A stretch of DNA of 51,117 nt from Flavobacteriales bacterium UBA1531 (GCA_002323795.1 DCPZ01000077.1:22557-73673); one strand, 5' to 3'. Shown: positions 33,179 to 42,184, counted from the first letter of the stretch. Numbers and translations: made by a program. Notes: generated from the letters alone by a model not told the origin.

Positions 33179-35497
33179 TTAGCCCTTCTTCCGCTTACGC
33201 GATGGGCGTTTCGCAGCCTCCTCGATCAACTCTTGTGCGCGAGCCCAATCGATGGATAGCGGATCCTCTGTTTTTGGGATTTTGACATTCTTTTTGCCTG
33301 CTTTGATGTAAGGTCCATATCTCCCTTCCAAAATCCGGACGGTTTCATCTTCATCAAATACCTTGAGCAGAGCTTTGGCATCTGCAGCACGTTTCGCCAT
33401 GATGAGCTCAGTGGCTCGTTCAAGGGTGATGGTATGTGGATCGTCGCCATCGTCGGCTTTGATTGATACGAATGAGCCGTCGTGACGAACGTATGGTCCA
33501 AACCGACCAATGGCTGCCGTGACAACTTTGTCTTCTAATTCCCCCAATTTCCTGGGCAGTTTGAAAAGATCCAATGCTTCTTCAAGCGAAATGCTTTCGA
33601 GGCTTTGGGTTTTGAGCAAGGATGCGAATTCTTTCTCTTCATCTTCCGGGTCGCCAATTTGTGCCATTGGTCCATACCGTCCGATCCTCACAAGAATTGT
33701 TTTTCCGTTTTCAGGATGCTTGCCCAAGATTCGTTCACCGGAGGCGCGCTCGGCATTTTCTCGGGTTTCATCAACATCCTTCTTGAATCCTTTGTAAAAG
33801 GAGGTAAGCATGGTGCGCCAATCCATTTGGCCTTGGGCTATCACGTCAAACTGACCTTCAACATCCGCCGTGAAGTTGAAGTCCATGATTTGGTCAAAAT
33901 GTTGAATCAAGAAATCATTCACGACAATTCCGATGTCAGTCGGAAAAAGCTTGGAGCGTTCGACGCCCGTATTTTCTGTTTCAGTGGTTACCGTGACCGA
34001 CTCTTTTTCCAAGGTAATGAGCTGGAAATTGCGAGGGGTGCCATCACGGTCGCCTTTTTCAACGTAGCCGCGTTTTTGTACTGTGCTAACCGTTGGTGCA
34101 TAAGTAGATGGTCGTCCTATTCCAAGTTCCTCCAGTCGCTTTACAAGACTCGCCTCTGTGAACCTCGGCGAATGCTTCGAAAATCGTTCTGTAGCAATCA
34201 CTCTTTGACGAGCAAGGCTCTGGCCAACAGTCATTGCTGGCAGTCTGTTGTCCTTGTCCTTGTCTTTATCCTCCTCGTCATCATTGCCTTCTAGGTAAAC
34301 CTTGAGGAAACCGTCGAAGGTAATGACTTGCCCTTTGGCCATGAAGGTCTCTGGCCGGGTTGATACCGAGATTACCGCTGTCGTGTTTTCCAATTTGGCA
34401 TTCGCCATTTGCGATGAAATCGCACGCTTCCAAATGAGGTCATATAACTTCACTTGATCGCGTTCTCCTGTTGTGGTATTGCGCGCCAAATCTGACGGGC
34501 GTATGGCCTCGTGTGCTTCCTGTGCACCCTTGGCTTTTTTTCCACGATACTGTTGCGGGTTGGAATAGTTGTCTCCAAAAGTGGATGTTATGAAGCCTTT
34601 TGCCTGTTCGATGGCATCATCGCTGAGGTTGGTGCTGTCAGTACGCATGTACGTGATTAAACCCGACTCATAAAGCGATTGCGCAACCCGCATTGTCCGG
34701 CTAACTGAAAAACCCAGTTTCCGTGATGCCTCTTGTTGCAGCGTAGAAGTCGTAAATGGAGCTGTTGGTTTGCGGGAAGTGGGCTTAGTTTCAATGGAGT
34801 CGACAATGTGGCTCGCACCAAGGCAGTCGTCTACGAAGCTTTTGGCTTCTTCTTCAGTTCCGAATCGTTTGTTGAGGGGCGCTTTGATGCTCAGTTTGTC
34901 TGCCTCAAACTCGCCCACGACTCGGAAGTCGGCCTTGGGCTTGAAAAGTCCGATTTCGCGTTCTCGTTCGACGATGATTCGTACGGCGACAGACTGGACA
35001 CGACCAGCGCTGAGACCGGGCTTGATTTTTCGCCAGAGCACTGGACTGAGATCAAAACCGACCAGCCGATCCAAGATGCGCCGCGCCTGTTGTGCGTTGA
35101 CCAAATTGACGTCAACGTCGCGCGGTCGTTCAATGGCTTTGAGGATGGCTTTTTTGGTGATTTCAGAAAATACAATGCGTTTGGTGGCCTCAGGTTTTAG
35201 TTTCAGAGTTTCCGCAAGGTGCCATGAAATGGCTTCTCCTTCGCGGTCCTCATCCGTTGCGAGCCAGACGATCTCAGCTTTTTTTGCAGCCTGCTTCAGC
35301 TCCTTGACCAATTGTTTTTTGTCATCAGAAACCACATACTTGGGTTCAAATCCCTCTTCCACATTGACGCTCTCGTTGCCTTTGGAGAGATCTCGAATGT
35401 GACCATAACTGGATTTGACTACAAAATCTTTGCCCAAATAACCTTCAATGGTCTTGGCTTTTGCAGGCGACTCGACGATGACTAAATTTTTCGACAT
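33179..35497 (-). CDS. topA: DNA topoisomerase I (type IA)
   Basis: Relaxes negative supercoils by single-strand passage. The 772-residue enzyme starts with the Toprim domain (LVIVESPAKAKTIEGYLG; acidic triad region TDEDREGEA near 81-89). The active-site tyrosine is Y283 in GLITYMRTDS. LPAMTVGQ, RFTEASLVKRLEELGIGRPSTYAP and C-terminal repeats (RYGPMAQIG, RFGPYVRHDG, RYGPYIKAG) follow. These topo C-terminal repeats lack zinc-finger cysteines, as in many Bacteroidota enzymes. The lysine-rich tail ends RPSRKRKKG. It is divergent from a membrane-protein gene and is the first gene of the minus-strand series leading to gldN. Confidence 0.97.
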   Translation of the reverse strand: MSKNLVIVESPAKAKTIEGYLGKDFVVKSSYGHIRDLSKGNESVNVEEGFEPKYVVSDDKKQLVKELKQAAKKAEIVWLATDEDREGEAISWHLAETLKLKPEATKRIVFSEITKKAILKAIERPRDVDVNLVNAQQARRILDRLVGFDLSPVLWRKIKPGLSAGRVQSVAVRIIVEREREIGLFKPKADFRVVGEFEADKLSIKAPLNKRFGTEEEAKSFVDDCLGASHIVDSIETKPTSRKPTAPFTTSTLQQEASRKLGFSVSRTMRVAQSLYESGLITYMRTDSTNLSDDAIEQAKGFITSTFGDNYSNPQQYRGKKAKGAQEAHEAIRPSDLARNTTTGERDQVKLYDLIWKRAISSQMANAKLENTTAVISVSTRPETFMAKGQVITFDGFLKVYLEGNDDEEDKDKDKDNRLPAMTVGQSLARQRVIATERFSKHSPRFTEASLVKRLEELGIGRPSTYAPTVSTVQKRGYVEKGDRDGTPRNFQLITLEKESVTVTTETENTGVERSKLFPTDIGIVVNDFLIQHFDQIMDFNFTADVEGQFDVIAQGQMDWRTMLTSFYKGFKKDVDETRENAERASGERILGKHPENGKTILVRIGRYGPMAQIGDPEDEEKEFASLLKTQSLESISLEEALDLFKLPRKLGELEDKVVTAAIGRFGPYVRHDGSFVSIKADDGDDPHTITLERATELIMAKRAADAKALLKVFDEDETVRILEGRYGPYIKAGKKNVKIPKTEDPLSIDWARAQELIEEAAKRPSRKRKKG

Positions 35498-35574
35498 GGA
35501 ATGCTTTTATCGGATTGCAAAGAAAGGGATGGAATTCGGATGTTTGCAAAGTACTTTCGGAAATGGGTTCTTGA

Positions 35575-37284
35575 ATGGAACAAAACAAGAAGGGGCCGCA
35601 GGAATTTGAAAAGCCAATGAGAATCAATTTAAAAATAGAAAGCATCGGGTCTTACTCCAGACTCCAAAAATTTCTATTTCCCTTGATTGTATTGGTTTTT
35701 GGTGCGGTGAGTTTTTGGCCGGATGTTGCGTTCGATTTGCCGTATGGTCAACATCAATGGAGGCAATGTGATGCCTACTCGATGGCTTTGAATTATTTTC
35801 AAGAGGATGCAGGATTTTTCGAGCCAAGCATGCATTTTCAGCACGGAAGCGGAAAGGGTTCAGGTCGATCAGTGGGGGAGTTTACGGGCACTTATTGGTT
35901 AAATGCACAAGTGTGGAAATTTTCCGGTTTGAAGCCCTATACGATGCGTTGGACTCACATGTCATTGTGGCTTTTGGGTGCTTTATCTCTATTTGCAATG
36001 GGTCGAAATTGGTTTGGGGCCCTGAAATCAGCCTTTGTCACAGCATTTGTGTCTGCGTCGCCGTTGATTGCTTTTTACGCTGGAAGTTACTTGGTGAATC
36101 CCGCGGCTTTGGGCTTGGTATTTTTAAGCTGGTGGTTGGCATGGCAGCTGATGGCATTTGATCGATCGAAATCAAAGGGGAGATGGAGTATGGAGGTTTT
36201 GCTCTTTCTATGTCTCAGTTTTAGCGTGCTATTGAGGCCCACGATGGCCTTAGGTTGGATCCCGATTGCGATTTGGGCATTGCGTCGAGGGAACTTAGTG
36301 CTCTGGTTTCCGCGCTTTGCGCTTCCGCTTGCTATTGCCGTCGGTTGGGTGTTCTGGTCGAAATCAGTGAATGATGCCAATGGGAGCATCTATTTCTGCA
36401 CAACCATTCGTCCCCTCTGGGATTCGCAGAATCCAGCTATAATTTGGCGCGCTTTCTGTGAGAACCTGTTGCCTGAATGGTATCACGAGTATGTGCGTTA
36501 TGTGTTCGGTTTTTGTGCTCTAATGCTTGCTGTTTTTCGAGTGTTTTTAGCATCCGTGCGAGTTCAAGACGAGAGGGAGAAAAAATTGGAATTGCAATTG
36601 CCTTTGCTCATCGGTTTGATGGTTTTAGGATTAGCGATTTATTTCTTGTTGTGGTTCGAAAATCTTGATGCTCACGATTACTATCTCATCGAGTTTCAAT
36701 TGTTGCTGCCACTGCTTTTATGGCGGTGCATTCAAGTATTGGAGTATATACGCAACTCAAACCTCAGATGGTATCGAGGAATCTGGACGCTTTTGATTAT
36801 CGCGCTCTCTTTTCAATTATTGGAAGCTCATTTGCGCACAAGAATGAAGCATACGTCTCCGACAGGTTGGTGGTCTGATGTGATTCTAACGCACCGGGAC
36901 CGAGAAGTATGGAGTTGGTTTCACGGGGATCAGGAAAGACGGTTTGCAGACTTGGAACAGGTGAAATCGGCCATGCGCGCCCATGGCATTCAGCGGGATG
37001 AACGCATAATTTCTGTTCCCGATCCGAGCAGCAACATTACGCTTTCATTGTTGGATCAAAAAGGGTTCACAGATCTTTATGACGAAAATTTTGTGGGCGA
37101 TGAACGAATTGAATTATATGTTCAAAAAGGCGCTTCATACCTAGTCTGCAATAGCAGGACATGGTATGAAGAGAGAATCAAAAGTCCATGGTTGCAACGT
37201 CCAATTATCGACTTCGGTGGCATGATTGTTTTTGACTTGTCAAATTCTGAATCACCTTTGTCGAGCGATGCAGGACAGCGGTAA
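35575..37284 (+). CDS. polytopic membrane protein, possible GT39/PMT-like glycosyltransferase
   Basis: Integral membrane protein of 569 residues with about ten hydrophobic segments and a soluble C-terminal part of some 150 residues. The first extracytoplasmic loop contains PYGQHQWRQCDAYSMALNYFQ, and LLWFENLDAHDYYLIEFQLL occurs later. These resemble the acidic and aromatic loop patterns of ArnT/GT39-type lipid-linked sugar transferases. Such enzymes transfer sugars from polyprenyl carriers to lipids or proteins. The assignment is by layout, not by a diagnostic motif. ATG 35575 and ATG 35617 are both plausible starts. A 34-residue ORF follows after 13 nt. Confidence 0.6.
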   Translation: MEQNKKGPQEFEKPMRINLKIESIGSYSRLQKFLFPLIVLVFGAVSFWPDVAFDLPYGQHQWRQCDAYSMALNYFQEDAGFFEPSMHFQHGSGKGSGRSVGEFTGTYWLNAQVWKFSGLKPYTMRWTHMSLWLLGALSLFAMGRNWFGALKSAFVTAFVSASPLIAFYAGSYLVNPAALGLVFLSWWLAWQLMAFDRSKSKGRWSMEVLLFLCLSFSVLLRPTMALGWIPIAIWALRRGNLVLWFPRFALPLAIAVGWVFWSKSVNDANGSIYFCTTIRPLWDSQNPAIIWRAFCENLLPEWYHEYVRYVFGFCALMLAVFRVFLASVRVQDEREKKLELQLPLLIGLMVLGLAIYFLLWFENLDAHDYYLIEFQLLLPLLLWRCIQVLEYIRNSNLRWYRGIWTLLIIALSFQLLEAHLRTRMKHTSPTGWWSDVILTHRDREVWSWFHGDQERRFADLEQVKSAMRAHGIQRDERIISVPDPSSNITLSLLDQKGFTDLYDENFVGDERIELYVQKGASYLVCNSRTWYEERIKSPWLQRPIIDFGGMIVFDLSNSESPLSSDAGQR

Positions 37285-37297
37285 ACAAAAACAACAT

Positions 37298-37402
37298 ATG
37301 AAGTGGTTAAAACGGCTCGGTTGGGCGGGCTTCTTGTTTTTTTTGATCAAGGGATTGATTTGGTTGGCCCTGATCTACTTTGGCATTGGCTTGATCGGAT
37401 GA
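37298..37402 (+). CDS. 34-residue hydrophobic microprotein
   Basis: A short reading frame, MKWLKRLGWAGFLFFLIKGL followed by 14 residues to the TGA. It is a single membrane helix with a basic N-terminus (K2, K5, R6). Its start lies 13 nt after the membrane-protein stop and is preceded by an A-rich stretch (AAACAAAAACAACAT), as expected for Bacteroidota translation starts. Small membrane proteins of this style, with a GWxGFLFFLIKGLxWL core, are familiar to me from other Bacteroidota genomes, where they are often missed or misnamed. Function unknown. Confidence 0.6.
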   Translation: MKWLKRLGWAGFLFFLIKGLIWLALIYFGIGLIG

Positions 37403-37427
37403 GCGCTGTGCAATTGGGCCGTTTATT

Positions 37428-37465
37428 CTGACATTCTGTCAGCTACTTTTTTCGACGTAAATTTG
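37428..37465 (+). promoter_or_regulatory. miaB promoter candidate with palindrome at the -33 position
   Basis: TAAATTTG at 37458-37465 matches TAnnTTTG; transcription would start near 37470, about 26 nt before the miaB ATG. Instead of a TTG -33 box, a perfect palindrome CTGACA-TTC-TGTCAG occupies 37428-37442. It may be an operator or an unusual -33 region. No T-run follows, so it is not a terminator. Confidence 0.5.
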
Positions 37466-37496
37466 CGAGGTATATGACGCAAAGAAGAAGTCGACT

Positions 37497-38942
37497 ATGG
37501 ATTCAGAGGATCAGAAAGAATTATTAGGGGAGTCGTTGCAAGGAACTCCTACGGTCGTTCCAGGACAACCAACGCACACTCGGAAGCTCTACCTTGAAAG
37601 TTATGGCTGTCAGATGAACTTCAGTGATTCTGAAATTGTAGCGAGCATCCTCAGTGAAGCTGGATTTGCGACAACGCGAGATGAAGATGATGCCGATTTG
37701 ATTTTGCTCAACACCTGTGCGATTCGGGAAAACGCTGAGCAGCGCGTGCGCGCTCGTCTGCGCCAATTCAAGCAGGCAAAAGGTGCGCGGCCGCATCTCG
37801 TGGTTGGCGTTTTAGGCTGCATGGCGGAGCGTTTGAAAGAGTCGTTGCTCGAACAGGAGAAACTAGTGGATTTGGTGGTTGGCCCTGATGCGTATCGTGA
37901 CATTCCCAATTTAGTGGACCAAGTTCACGGTGGGCAGAAAGCAGTGAATGTCCTGCTCAGCAGGGAAGAGACGTACGCAGAAATCAGCCCTGTGCGTTTG
38001 GATGCCAATGGCGTTACGGCTTTCATCAGTATCATGCGGGGATGCGATAACATGTGCAGTTTCTGCGTCGTTCCTTTTACTCGGGGCCGAGAACGCAGCC
38101 GAGACCCTGAAAGCATCGTGCGTGAGGCGCATGAATTATTTGATGCCGGCTACCGGGAAGTGACTCTTTTGGGTCAGAACGTTGACAGTTACAAGTGGAA
38201 CATCGACAACAAGGGAGTTGTAAAAAACGAATCGGAGCCGGTGGTTCGCTTTGCTGAATTAATCAATCGCGTTGCACACGTCAACCCCGACCTCCGGGTG
38301 CGATTTTCAACCAGTCATCCAAAAGATATGACCGACGATGTGCTTGAAGTTATGGCCAAGCACGAAAACGTTTGCAAGTACATACACCTTCCTGTCCAGT
38401 CAGGAAACAGCGATGTTTTGAAGCGAATGAATCGGGGGTACACGCGTGAATGGTACCTGGAGCGGATGGCAGCCATTCGACGAATCATGCCCGATTGTGC
38501 AACTTCAACCGATATCATTTCAGGGTTTTGTGGGGAGACGGAAGACGAACACAAGGACACCCTTTCGCTGATGGATATGATGCATTACGACATGGCTTAC
38601 ATGTTCTCCTACAGTGAGCGACCAAGAACACTGGCGCAGAGAAAATACGAAAATGATGTTCCGCCAGAAGTGAAAAGCCGACGTTTACAGGAAATCATGG
38701 CAGTTCAAAAGGTGCACGCCGCGAATCGCACAAAAAGTTATGTCGGAAGGACTTATCGGGTTTTGGTCGAAGGCACCTCGAAGAAAAAAGAAGATCAGTT
38801 TTTTGGACGAACCACTTACAACACAGTGGTTGTGTTTCCGAAAGAAAACGCCAAGCCTGGAACATATGTGAACGTTCATGTGCAAGACTGCACTCCGGTA
38901 ACGCTCATTGGCAAGATGACAAAGAACGAACCATCAGCTTGA
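37497..38942 (+). CDS. miaB: tRNA-2-methylthio-N6-dimethylallyladenosine synthase MiaB
   Basis: Radical-SAM methylthiotransferase that converts i6A37 to ms2i6A37 in tRNAs reading UNN codons. The 481-residue protein has the UPF0004 N-terminal domain with its three cluster cysteines (SYGCQMN, NTCAIRE, LGCMAE). The radical-SAM motif CxxxCxxC is MCSFCVV-like in RGCDNMCSFC near residue 185, and a C-terminal TRAM domain spans about 410-475. First gene of a run miaB, sigma-54 activator, lptE, TPR-like protein, secG with gaps of 10 nt, overlap, 20 nt and 9 nt. Confidence 0.96.
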   Translation: MDSEDQKELLGESLQGTPTVVPGQPTHTRKLYLESYGCQMNFSDSEIVASILSEAGFATTRDEDDADLILLNTCAIRENAEQRVRARLRQFKQAKGARPHLVVGVLGCMAERLKESLLEQEKLVDLVVGPDAYRDIPNLVDQVHGGQKAVNVLLSREETYAEISPVRLDANGVTAFISIMRGCDNMCSFCVVPFTRGRERSRDPESIVREAHELFDAGYREVTLLGQNVDSYKWNIDNKGVVKNESEPVVRFAELINRVAHVNPDLRVRFSTSHPKDMTDDVLEVMAKHENVCKYIHLPVQSGNSDVLKRMNRGYTREWYLERMAAIRRIMPDCATSTDIISGFCGETEDEHKDTLSLMDMMHYDMAYMFSYSERPRTLAQRKYENDVPPEVKSRRLQEIMAVQKVHAANRTKSYVGRTYRVLVEGTSKKKEDQFFGRTTYNTVVVFPKENAKPGTYVNVHVQDCTPVTLIGKMTKNEPSA

Positions 38943-38952
38943 ACTTGAGTCA

Positions 38953-40242
38953 ATGGATGCAAAAGCGATAAAGCGAAGATTTGGAGTGATTGGCGTGAGT
39001 CCTGCGCTTGACCGCGCCGTTACGGTGGCGTCTCAGGTGGCGCCGACTGATTTGTCTGTGCTGGTGTTGGGTGAAAGTGGAGTTGGTAAGGAGATCATGC
39101 CACGTGTTGTGCATCAATTTTCGAAGCGAAAGCACGGATCTTTCATCGCGGTGAACTGCGGTGCAATACCAGAAGGAACCATCGATTCGGAGCTTTTTGG
39201 ACATGAAAAGGGTGCTTTCACCGGAGCCACCGAATCCCGCAAAGGCTACTTTGAAGAGGCAAATGGTGGTACCATTTTTTTGGATGAAGTTGCTGAGCTT
39301 CCAATGACCACCCAGGTACGATTGCTCCGAGTATTGGAGACGGGTGAATTCATTCGCGTCGGGTCTTCTCGTGTGCAGAAAACGGATGTGCGGGTTGTAG
39401 CCGCAACCAATGTGGATTTTGCAAGTGCCATCAACAAAGGACAATTTCGCGAGGATTTGTACTATCGTCTGAGTCAAGTCCCGATTGAGATGCCAAGCTT
39501 GCGGGACCGCCCCCAGGACATCCATCTGCTGTTTCGAAAATTCACCACTGATTTCTCTGAGAAGTATCAGATGCCTCCATTATCCTTAAGCCTCGATGCA
39601 GTGGAGGTTTTGCAAAACTATCCTTGGCCTGGAAACATCCGGCAATTGAAGAATACGACGGAACAGATGTCCATTCTTGAGAAAAGCCGTTCCATCGATG
39701 CGGACAAACTCTTAGGATACTTGCCGGAATCGCATCGCAGTCGCTTGCCGGTTCAGAACCAGGAACAAGACGCTTCAACACTCAATGAGCGTGAAATCTT
39801 GTACAAAGTGTTGTTCGACATGAGGCAGGAGATGCAAGATCTCAAAAAATTGGTTTTGGAGGTGATGAAAGACGGTCAAATTTCTGAGGATCAAGCGGAG
39901 CTCGTTCGTCGTGTGTTTAGTGCCTCGGAAACTCCGCAAAAAAGATTGCCATCGGGACGAGACGAGTCAGAAGAATCGATGGCTGCATCGAATCGATCTG
40001 AATGGCAAGTCACTCCATGGAATTCCGATGAAGGTGCGCGTGCGAATGCCCTTGATTCAGCTTCAATGACCACGCAGGAGGTGGAGGAGGTGGAAGAGGT
40101 GTTATCGCTGCAAGACTCTGAAAAAGAACTGATTCGAAGAGCACTCTCCAAGCACCGCAACAAAAGAAAATATGCTGCTCTTGAACTCGGAATCTCAGAG
40201 CGTACACTCTACCGAAAAATCAAAGAATACGGACTGAAATGA
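38953..40242 (+). CDS. sigma-54-dependent transcriptional activator lacking a receiver domain
   Basis: AAA+ bacterial enhancer-binding protein of 429 residues. The AAA domain begins near residue 10, so there is no N-terminal receiver, PAS or GAF domain. Walker A is GESGVGKE, the sigma-54-contacting loop is GAFTGA, Walker B is GGTIFLDEV, and the sensor region FREDLYYRLSQVPI is present. A long linker with EVEEVEEV precedes a Fis-type helix-turn-helix at the end (KYAALELGISERTLYRKIKEYG). It probably activates sigma-54 promoters; control by partner proteins or expression level is inferred from the missing sensor domain. It follows miaB by 10 nt and overlaps lptE by 4 nt. Confidence 0.92.
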   Translation: MDAKAIKRRFGVIGVSPALDRAVTVASQVAPTDLSVLVLGESGVGKEIMPRVVHQFSKRKHGSFIAVNCGAIPEGTIDSELFGHEKGAFTGATESRKGYFEEANGGTIFLDEVAELPMTTQVRLLRVLETGEFIRVGSSRVQKTDVRVVAATNVDFASAINKGQFREDLYYRLSQVPIEMPSLRDRPQDIHLLFRKFTTDFSEKYQMPPLSLSLDAVEVLQNYPWPGNIRQLKNTTEQMSILEKSRSIDADKLLGYLPESHRSRLPVQNQEQDASTLNEREILYKVLFDMRQEMQDLKKLVLEVMKDGQISEDQAELVRRVFSASETPQKRLPSGRDESEESMAASNRSEWQVTPWNSDEGARANALDSASMTTQEVEEVEEVLSLQDSEKELIRRALSKHRNKRKYAALELGISERTLYRKIKEYGLK

Positions 40243-40745
40243 GATTAGTTCGAACGATAATTCCCGCGGTCATTGCATTCTCAGTGTTGTTTTTGGGTTG
40301 TGGTATTTATTCGCCATACGGCGCTCAGACTTCCGGCGCCAAGACCTATTCCGTTTCAGGCTTCGAATTGGTCACACCATTGGCCTCAGCATCCAGTGCT
40401 CTGGCGTTGACCGAAGAATTGAGGGATCGTATTCAACGGCAATCAACTTTGCGGCTGGTCAATGCAGAAGGTGAACTTCAATTTGCTGCTGACATCATCG
40501 CTTGGGATGTCAAACCGGTCAATGTTCAGGGGGATGAGACAGCGGCTTCGAATCGACTCACCATTGGTTTGCGTCTCAGTTACGAGAACACAATCGTTCC
40601 TGATTTGAGCTTTGAGCGGACATTCACACGTTTTGCGGATTACACCAGCGACCAAGATTTATTGCAAATTGAAGAAGAATTGGTGGCTGAAATCGGAGAG
40701 CAGTTGTCCCAAGATGTTTTCAATGCTACATTGGGCAATTGGTGA
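40239..40745 (+). CDS. lptE: LPS assembly lipoprotein LptE
   Basis: Outer-membrane lipoprotein of 168 residues expected to plug LptD and help place LPS in the outer leaflet. The signal peptide ends in lipobox LFLGC with C21. GIYSPYGAQTSGAKTYSVSGFE and the beta strand/helix pattern with LTEELRDRIQRQSTLRLVNAEGELQFAA match the Bacteroidota LptE family. The ATG overlaps the sigma-54 activator stop by 4 nt. Family identity rests on pattern recognition and the position beside secG. Confidence 0.82.
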   Translation: MRLVRTIIPAVIAFSVLFLGCGIYSPYGAQTSGAKTYSVSGFELVTPLASASSALALTEELRDRIQRQSTLRLVNAEGELQFAADIIAWDVKPVNVQGDETAASNRLTIGLRLSYENTIVPDLSFERTFTRFADYTSDQDLLQIEEELVAEIGEQLSQDVFNATLGNW

Positions 40746-40765
40746 GGCTAACAACCGACTAAAAA

Positions 40766-41677
40766 ATGCAAATCCAGCGAATCCAGCACTTGATTGAGCA
40801 CCCCAATGATGTTGTGGCAGAGGACCGTGAGGGTTTAGAGCGCTGGTCACGAAAATACCCTTATGCGGGTGTTTTTGCCATGTTACTCGCAAGATGCAGC
40901 TCCGTAGATGGTCACATGAACGAGGAAAAGGATTTGTTGCGTGCCGCGTCGACCATGTCATTCCGGCAACCTCTTTTTGACCTCATCGTTCAAGCAAAGC
41001 TGGTCGAAGAAGCGCGTAATGTACACGATGCACTGTCAGATGCTGCGAAGACACCTTCTGCCACTTCAGAAAACAGCCCGGATGCCAATATGATTCCGAA
41101 GAAATCGTCGGGTACGGGGCTCAATCCCAACGAACCCGTTGAGCGAGAGGCCTTGATTTCGGCGATTGAACGAACCATAGAAACAGATGTAAATCGATGG
41201 GAGGATGGAAAAGAGAACTCCGTGGTCTCACCCGTAGAGCCTGCCGATTTTGCATTGATTCAAGATGCGGTTTCCTCTCCATTCTCAGATTGGTTGCTGC
41301 AACGAGCATCGGAAGTTGGATTTGGTGAAGGCGTTCATTCGAGGAGCTCAGAGCCTGATAATGGCTTGATTTCTATGGATGCCCCACAAGGTGATAAAAT
41401 GGCCTTGATAGACCGATTTATTGCCAACAATCCTCGGATTGGGCCCATTCGAGACCCAGAGGAACCGAGCCCGTGGTCTTCCGAGAGCATTCTCGAGGAT
41501 CCCTCGTTGGTGACGGAGACAATGGCTCGTGTTTATGCGAAACAAGGTCTATTTGACAAGTCGAGAAAAGCTTACCGCATTTTGGCATTGAAATATCCAG
41601 CAAAAAGCACTTATTTTGCAGTCCAATTGAAAAAACTCGACGACATCCAAAGGAGTTGGAGTCCATCGAATGAATAA
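40766..41677 (+). CDS. conserved TPR-like hypothetical protein
   Basis: Soluble 303-residue protein with no signal peptide and no named enzyme motif. The N-terminal 70 residues are helical (LIEHPNDVVAEDREGLERW, YPYAGVFAMLLARCSS). A long acidic and Ser-rich linker spans about 85-240. The C-terminal helix pair ETMARVYAKQGLFDKSRKAYRIL, AVQLKKLDDI reads like a TPR unit. A gene of this type is commonly placed between lptE and secG in Flavobacteriia. Its role is unknown; scaffold function is a guess from the TPR pattern. Confidence 0.7.
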   Translation: MQIQRIQHLIEHPNDVVAEDREGLERWSRKYPYAGVFAMLLARCSSVDGHMNEEKDLLRAASTMSFRQPLFDLIVQAKLVEEARNVHDALSDAAKTPSATSENSPDANMIPKKSSGTGLNPNEPVEREALISAIERTIETDVNRWEDGKENSVVSPVEPADFALIQDAVSSPFSDWLLQRASEVGFGEGVHSRSSEPDNGLISMDAPQGDKMALIDRFIANNPRIGPIRDPEEPSPWSSESILEDPSLVTETMARVYAKQGLFDKSRKAYRILALKYPAKSTYFAVQLKKLDDIQRSWSPSNE

Positions 41678-41686
41678 AACGGAATT

Positions 41687-41986
41687 ATGGGATACTTTTT
41701 AATGGCGGTTATCTTGTTGGTATGCATCCTCCTCGGTGGAGTCATTTTGATCCAAAATCCAAAAGGAGGAGGTTTGGCCACAGGTTTTCAGGGTGCAAGC
41801 CAGCTTGGGGGAGTTCAGAAAACGACAGATTTCTTGGTAAAAGCGACCTGGGTTTTAACCGGAACGCTTTTCGTCCTTTGCATTGTCGCAGGAATCTTCT
41901 TTGGTAACTTGAACGAAGATGTAGGCATCGACGAAAGCATCTTGCCGACGACATCATTGCCAATGGAAGCACCTGTTGCTGAGTAA
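41687..41986 (+). CDS. secG: preprotein translocase subunit SecG
   Basis: Auxiliary membrane subunit of SecYEG. The 99-residue protein has two membrane helices (about 3-21 and 52-72) separated by a loop with QNPKGGGLATGFQGASQLGGVQKTTDFL, which is the conserved SecG core. The C-terminal tail is short and acidic. It lies 9 nt after the TPR-like gene and is followed by a terminator. Confidence 0.94.
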   Translation: MGYFLMAVILLVCILLGGVILIQNPKGGGLATGFQGASQLGGVQKTTDFLVKATWVLTGTLFVLCIVAGIFFGNLNEDVGIDESILPTTSLPMEAPVAE

Positions 41987-42011
41987 TCCATTTTCTAGGC
42001 AAGAAAAAATC

Positions 42012-42053
42012 AAAAGGCGTGTCACCCTGTCAGGGAGACGCGCCTTTCTTTTG
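42012..42053 (+). terminator. intrinsic terminator after secG
   Basis: AAAGGCGTGTC (42013-42023) pairs with GACGCGCCTTT (42037-42047), with one G-T wobble. An inner CCCT/AGGG stem closes a GTC loop, and a short T-rich tail follows. It lies 27 nt after the secG stop and separates the miaB-secG unit from groESL. Confidence 0.8.
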
Positions 42054-42130
42054 TCCTCGTTTCAAACCATGACAACATTGCACGCTTCAGTCAAAAAAAC
42101 CTGACATGGCGGCAGGGAATGAAGTGATAC

Positions 42131-42164
42131 TTGGGATTGGCACGAAAATCGATTCGTACGTTTC
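42131..42164 (+). promoter_or_regulatory. weak promoter candidate for groESL
   Basis: TTGG (42131-42134), a 22-nt spacer and TACGTTTC (42157-42164) approximate TTG-N19-21-TAnnTTTG with one mismatch and one extra spacer base. A start near 42170 would leave a leader of about 15 nt. No CIRCE inverted repeat is present upstream. Confidence 0.3.
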
Positions 42165-42184
42165 AAACAACAAAACCAAAACGC

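Noticed and set aside
33605..34294. 229-codon frame antisense to topA, and a second one at 34770-35402
   Set aside because: Both fall inside conserved topA domains on the other strand and resemble no protein family.
42054..42184. CIRCE/HrcA operator in front of groES
   Set aside because: I looked for TTAGCACTC-N9-GAGTGCTAA and found nothing similar; only a loose CCATG/CATGG repeat is present.
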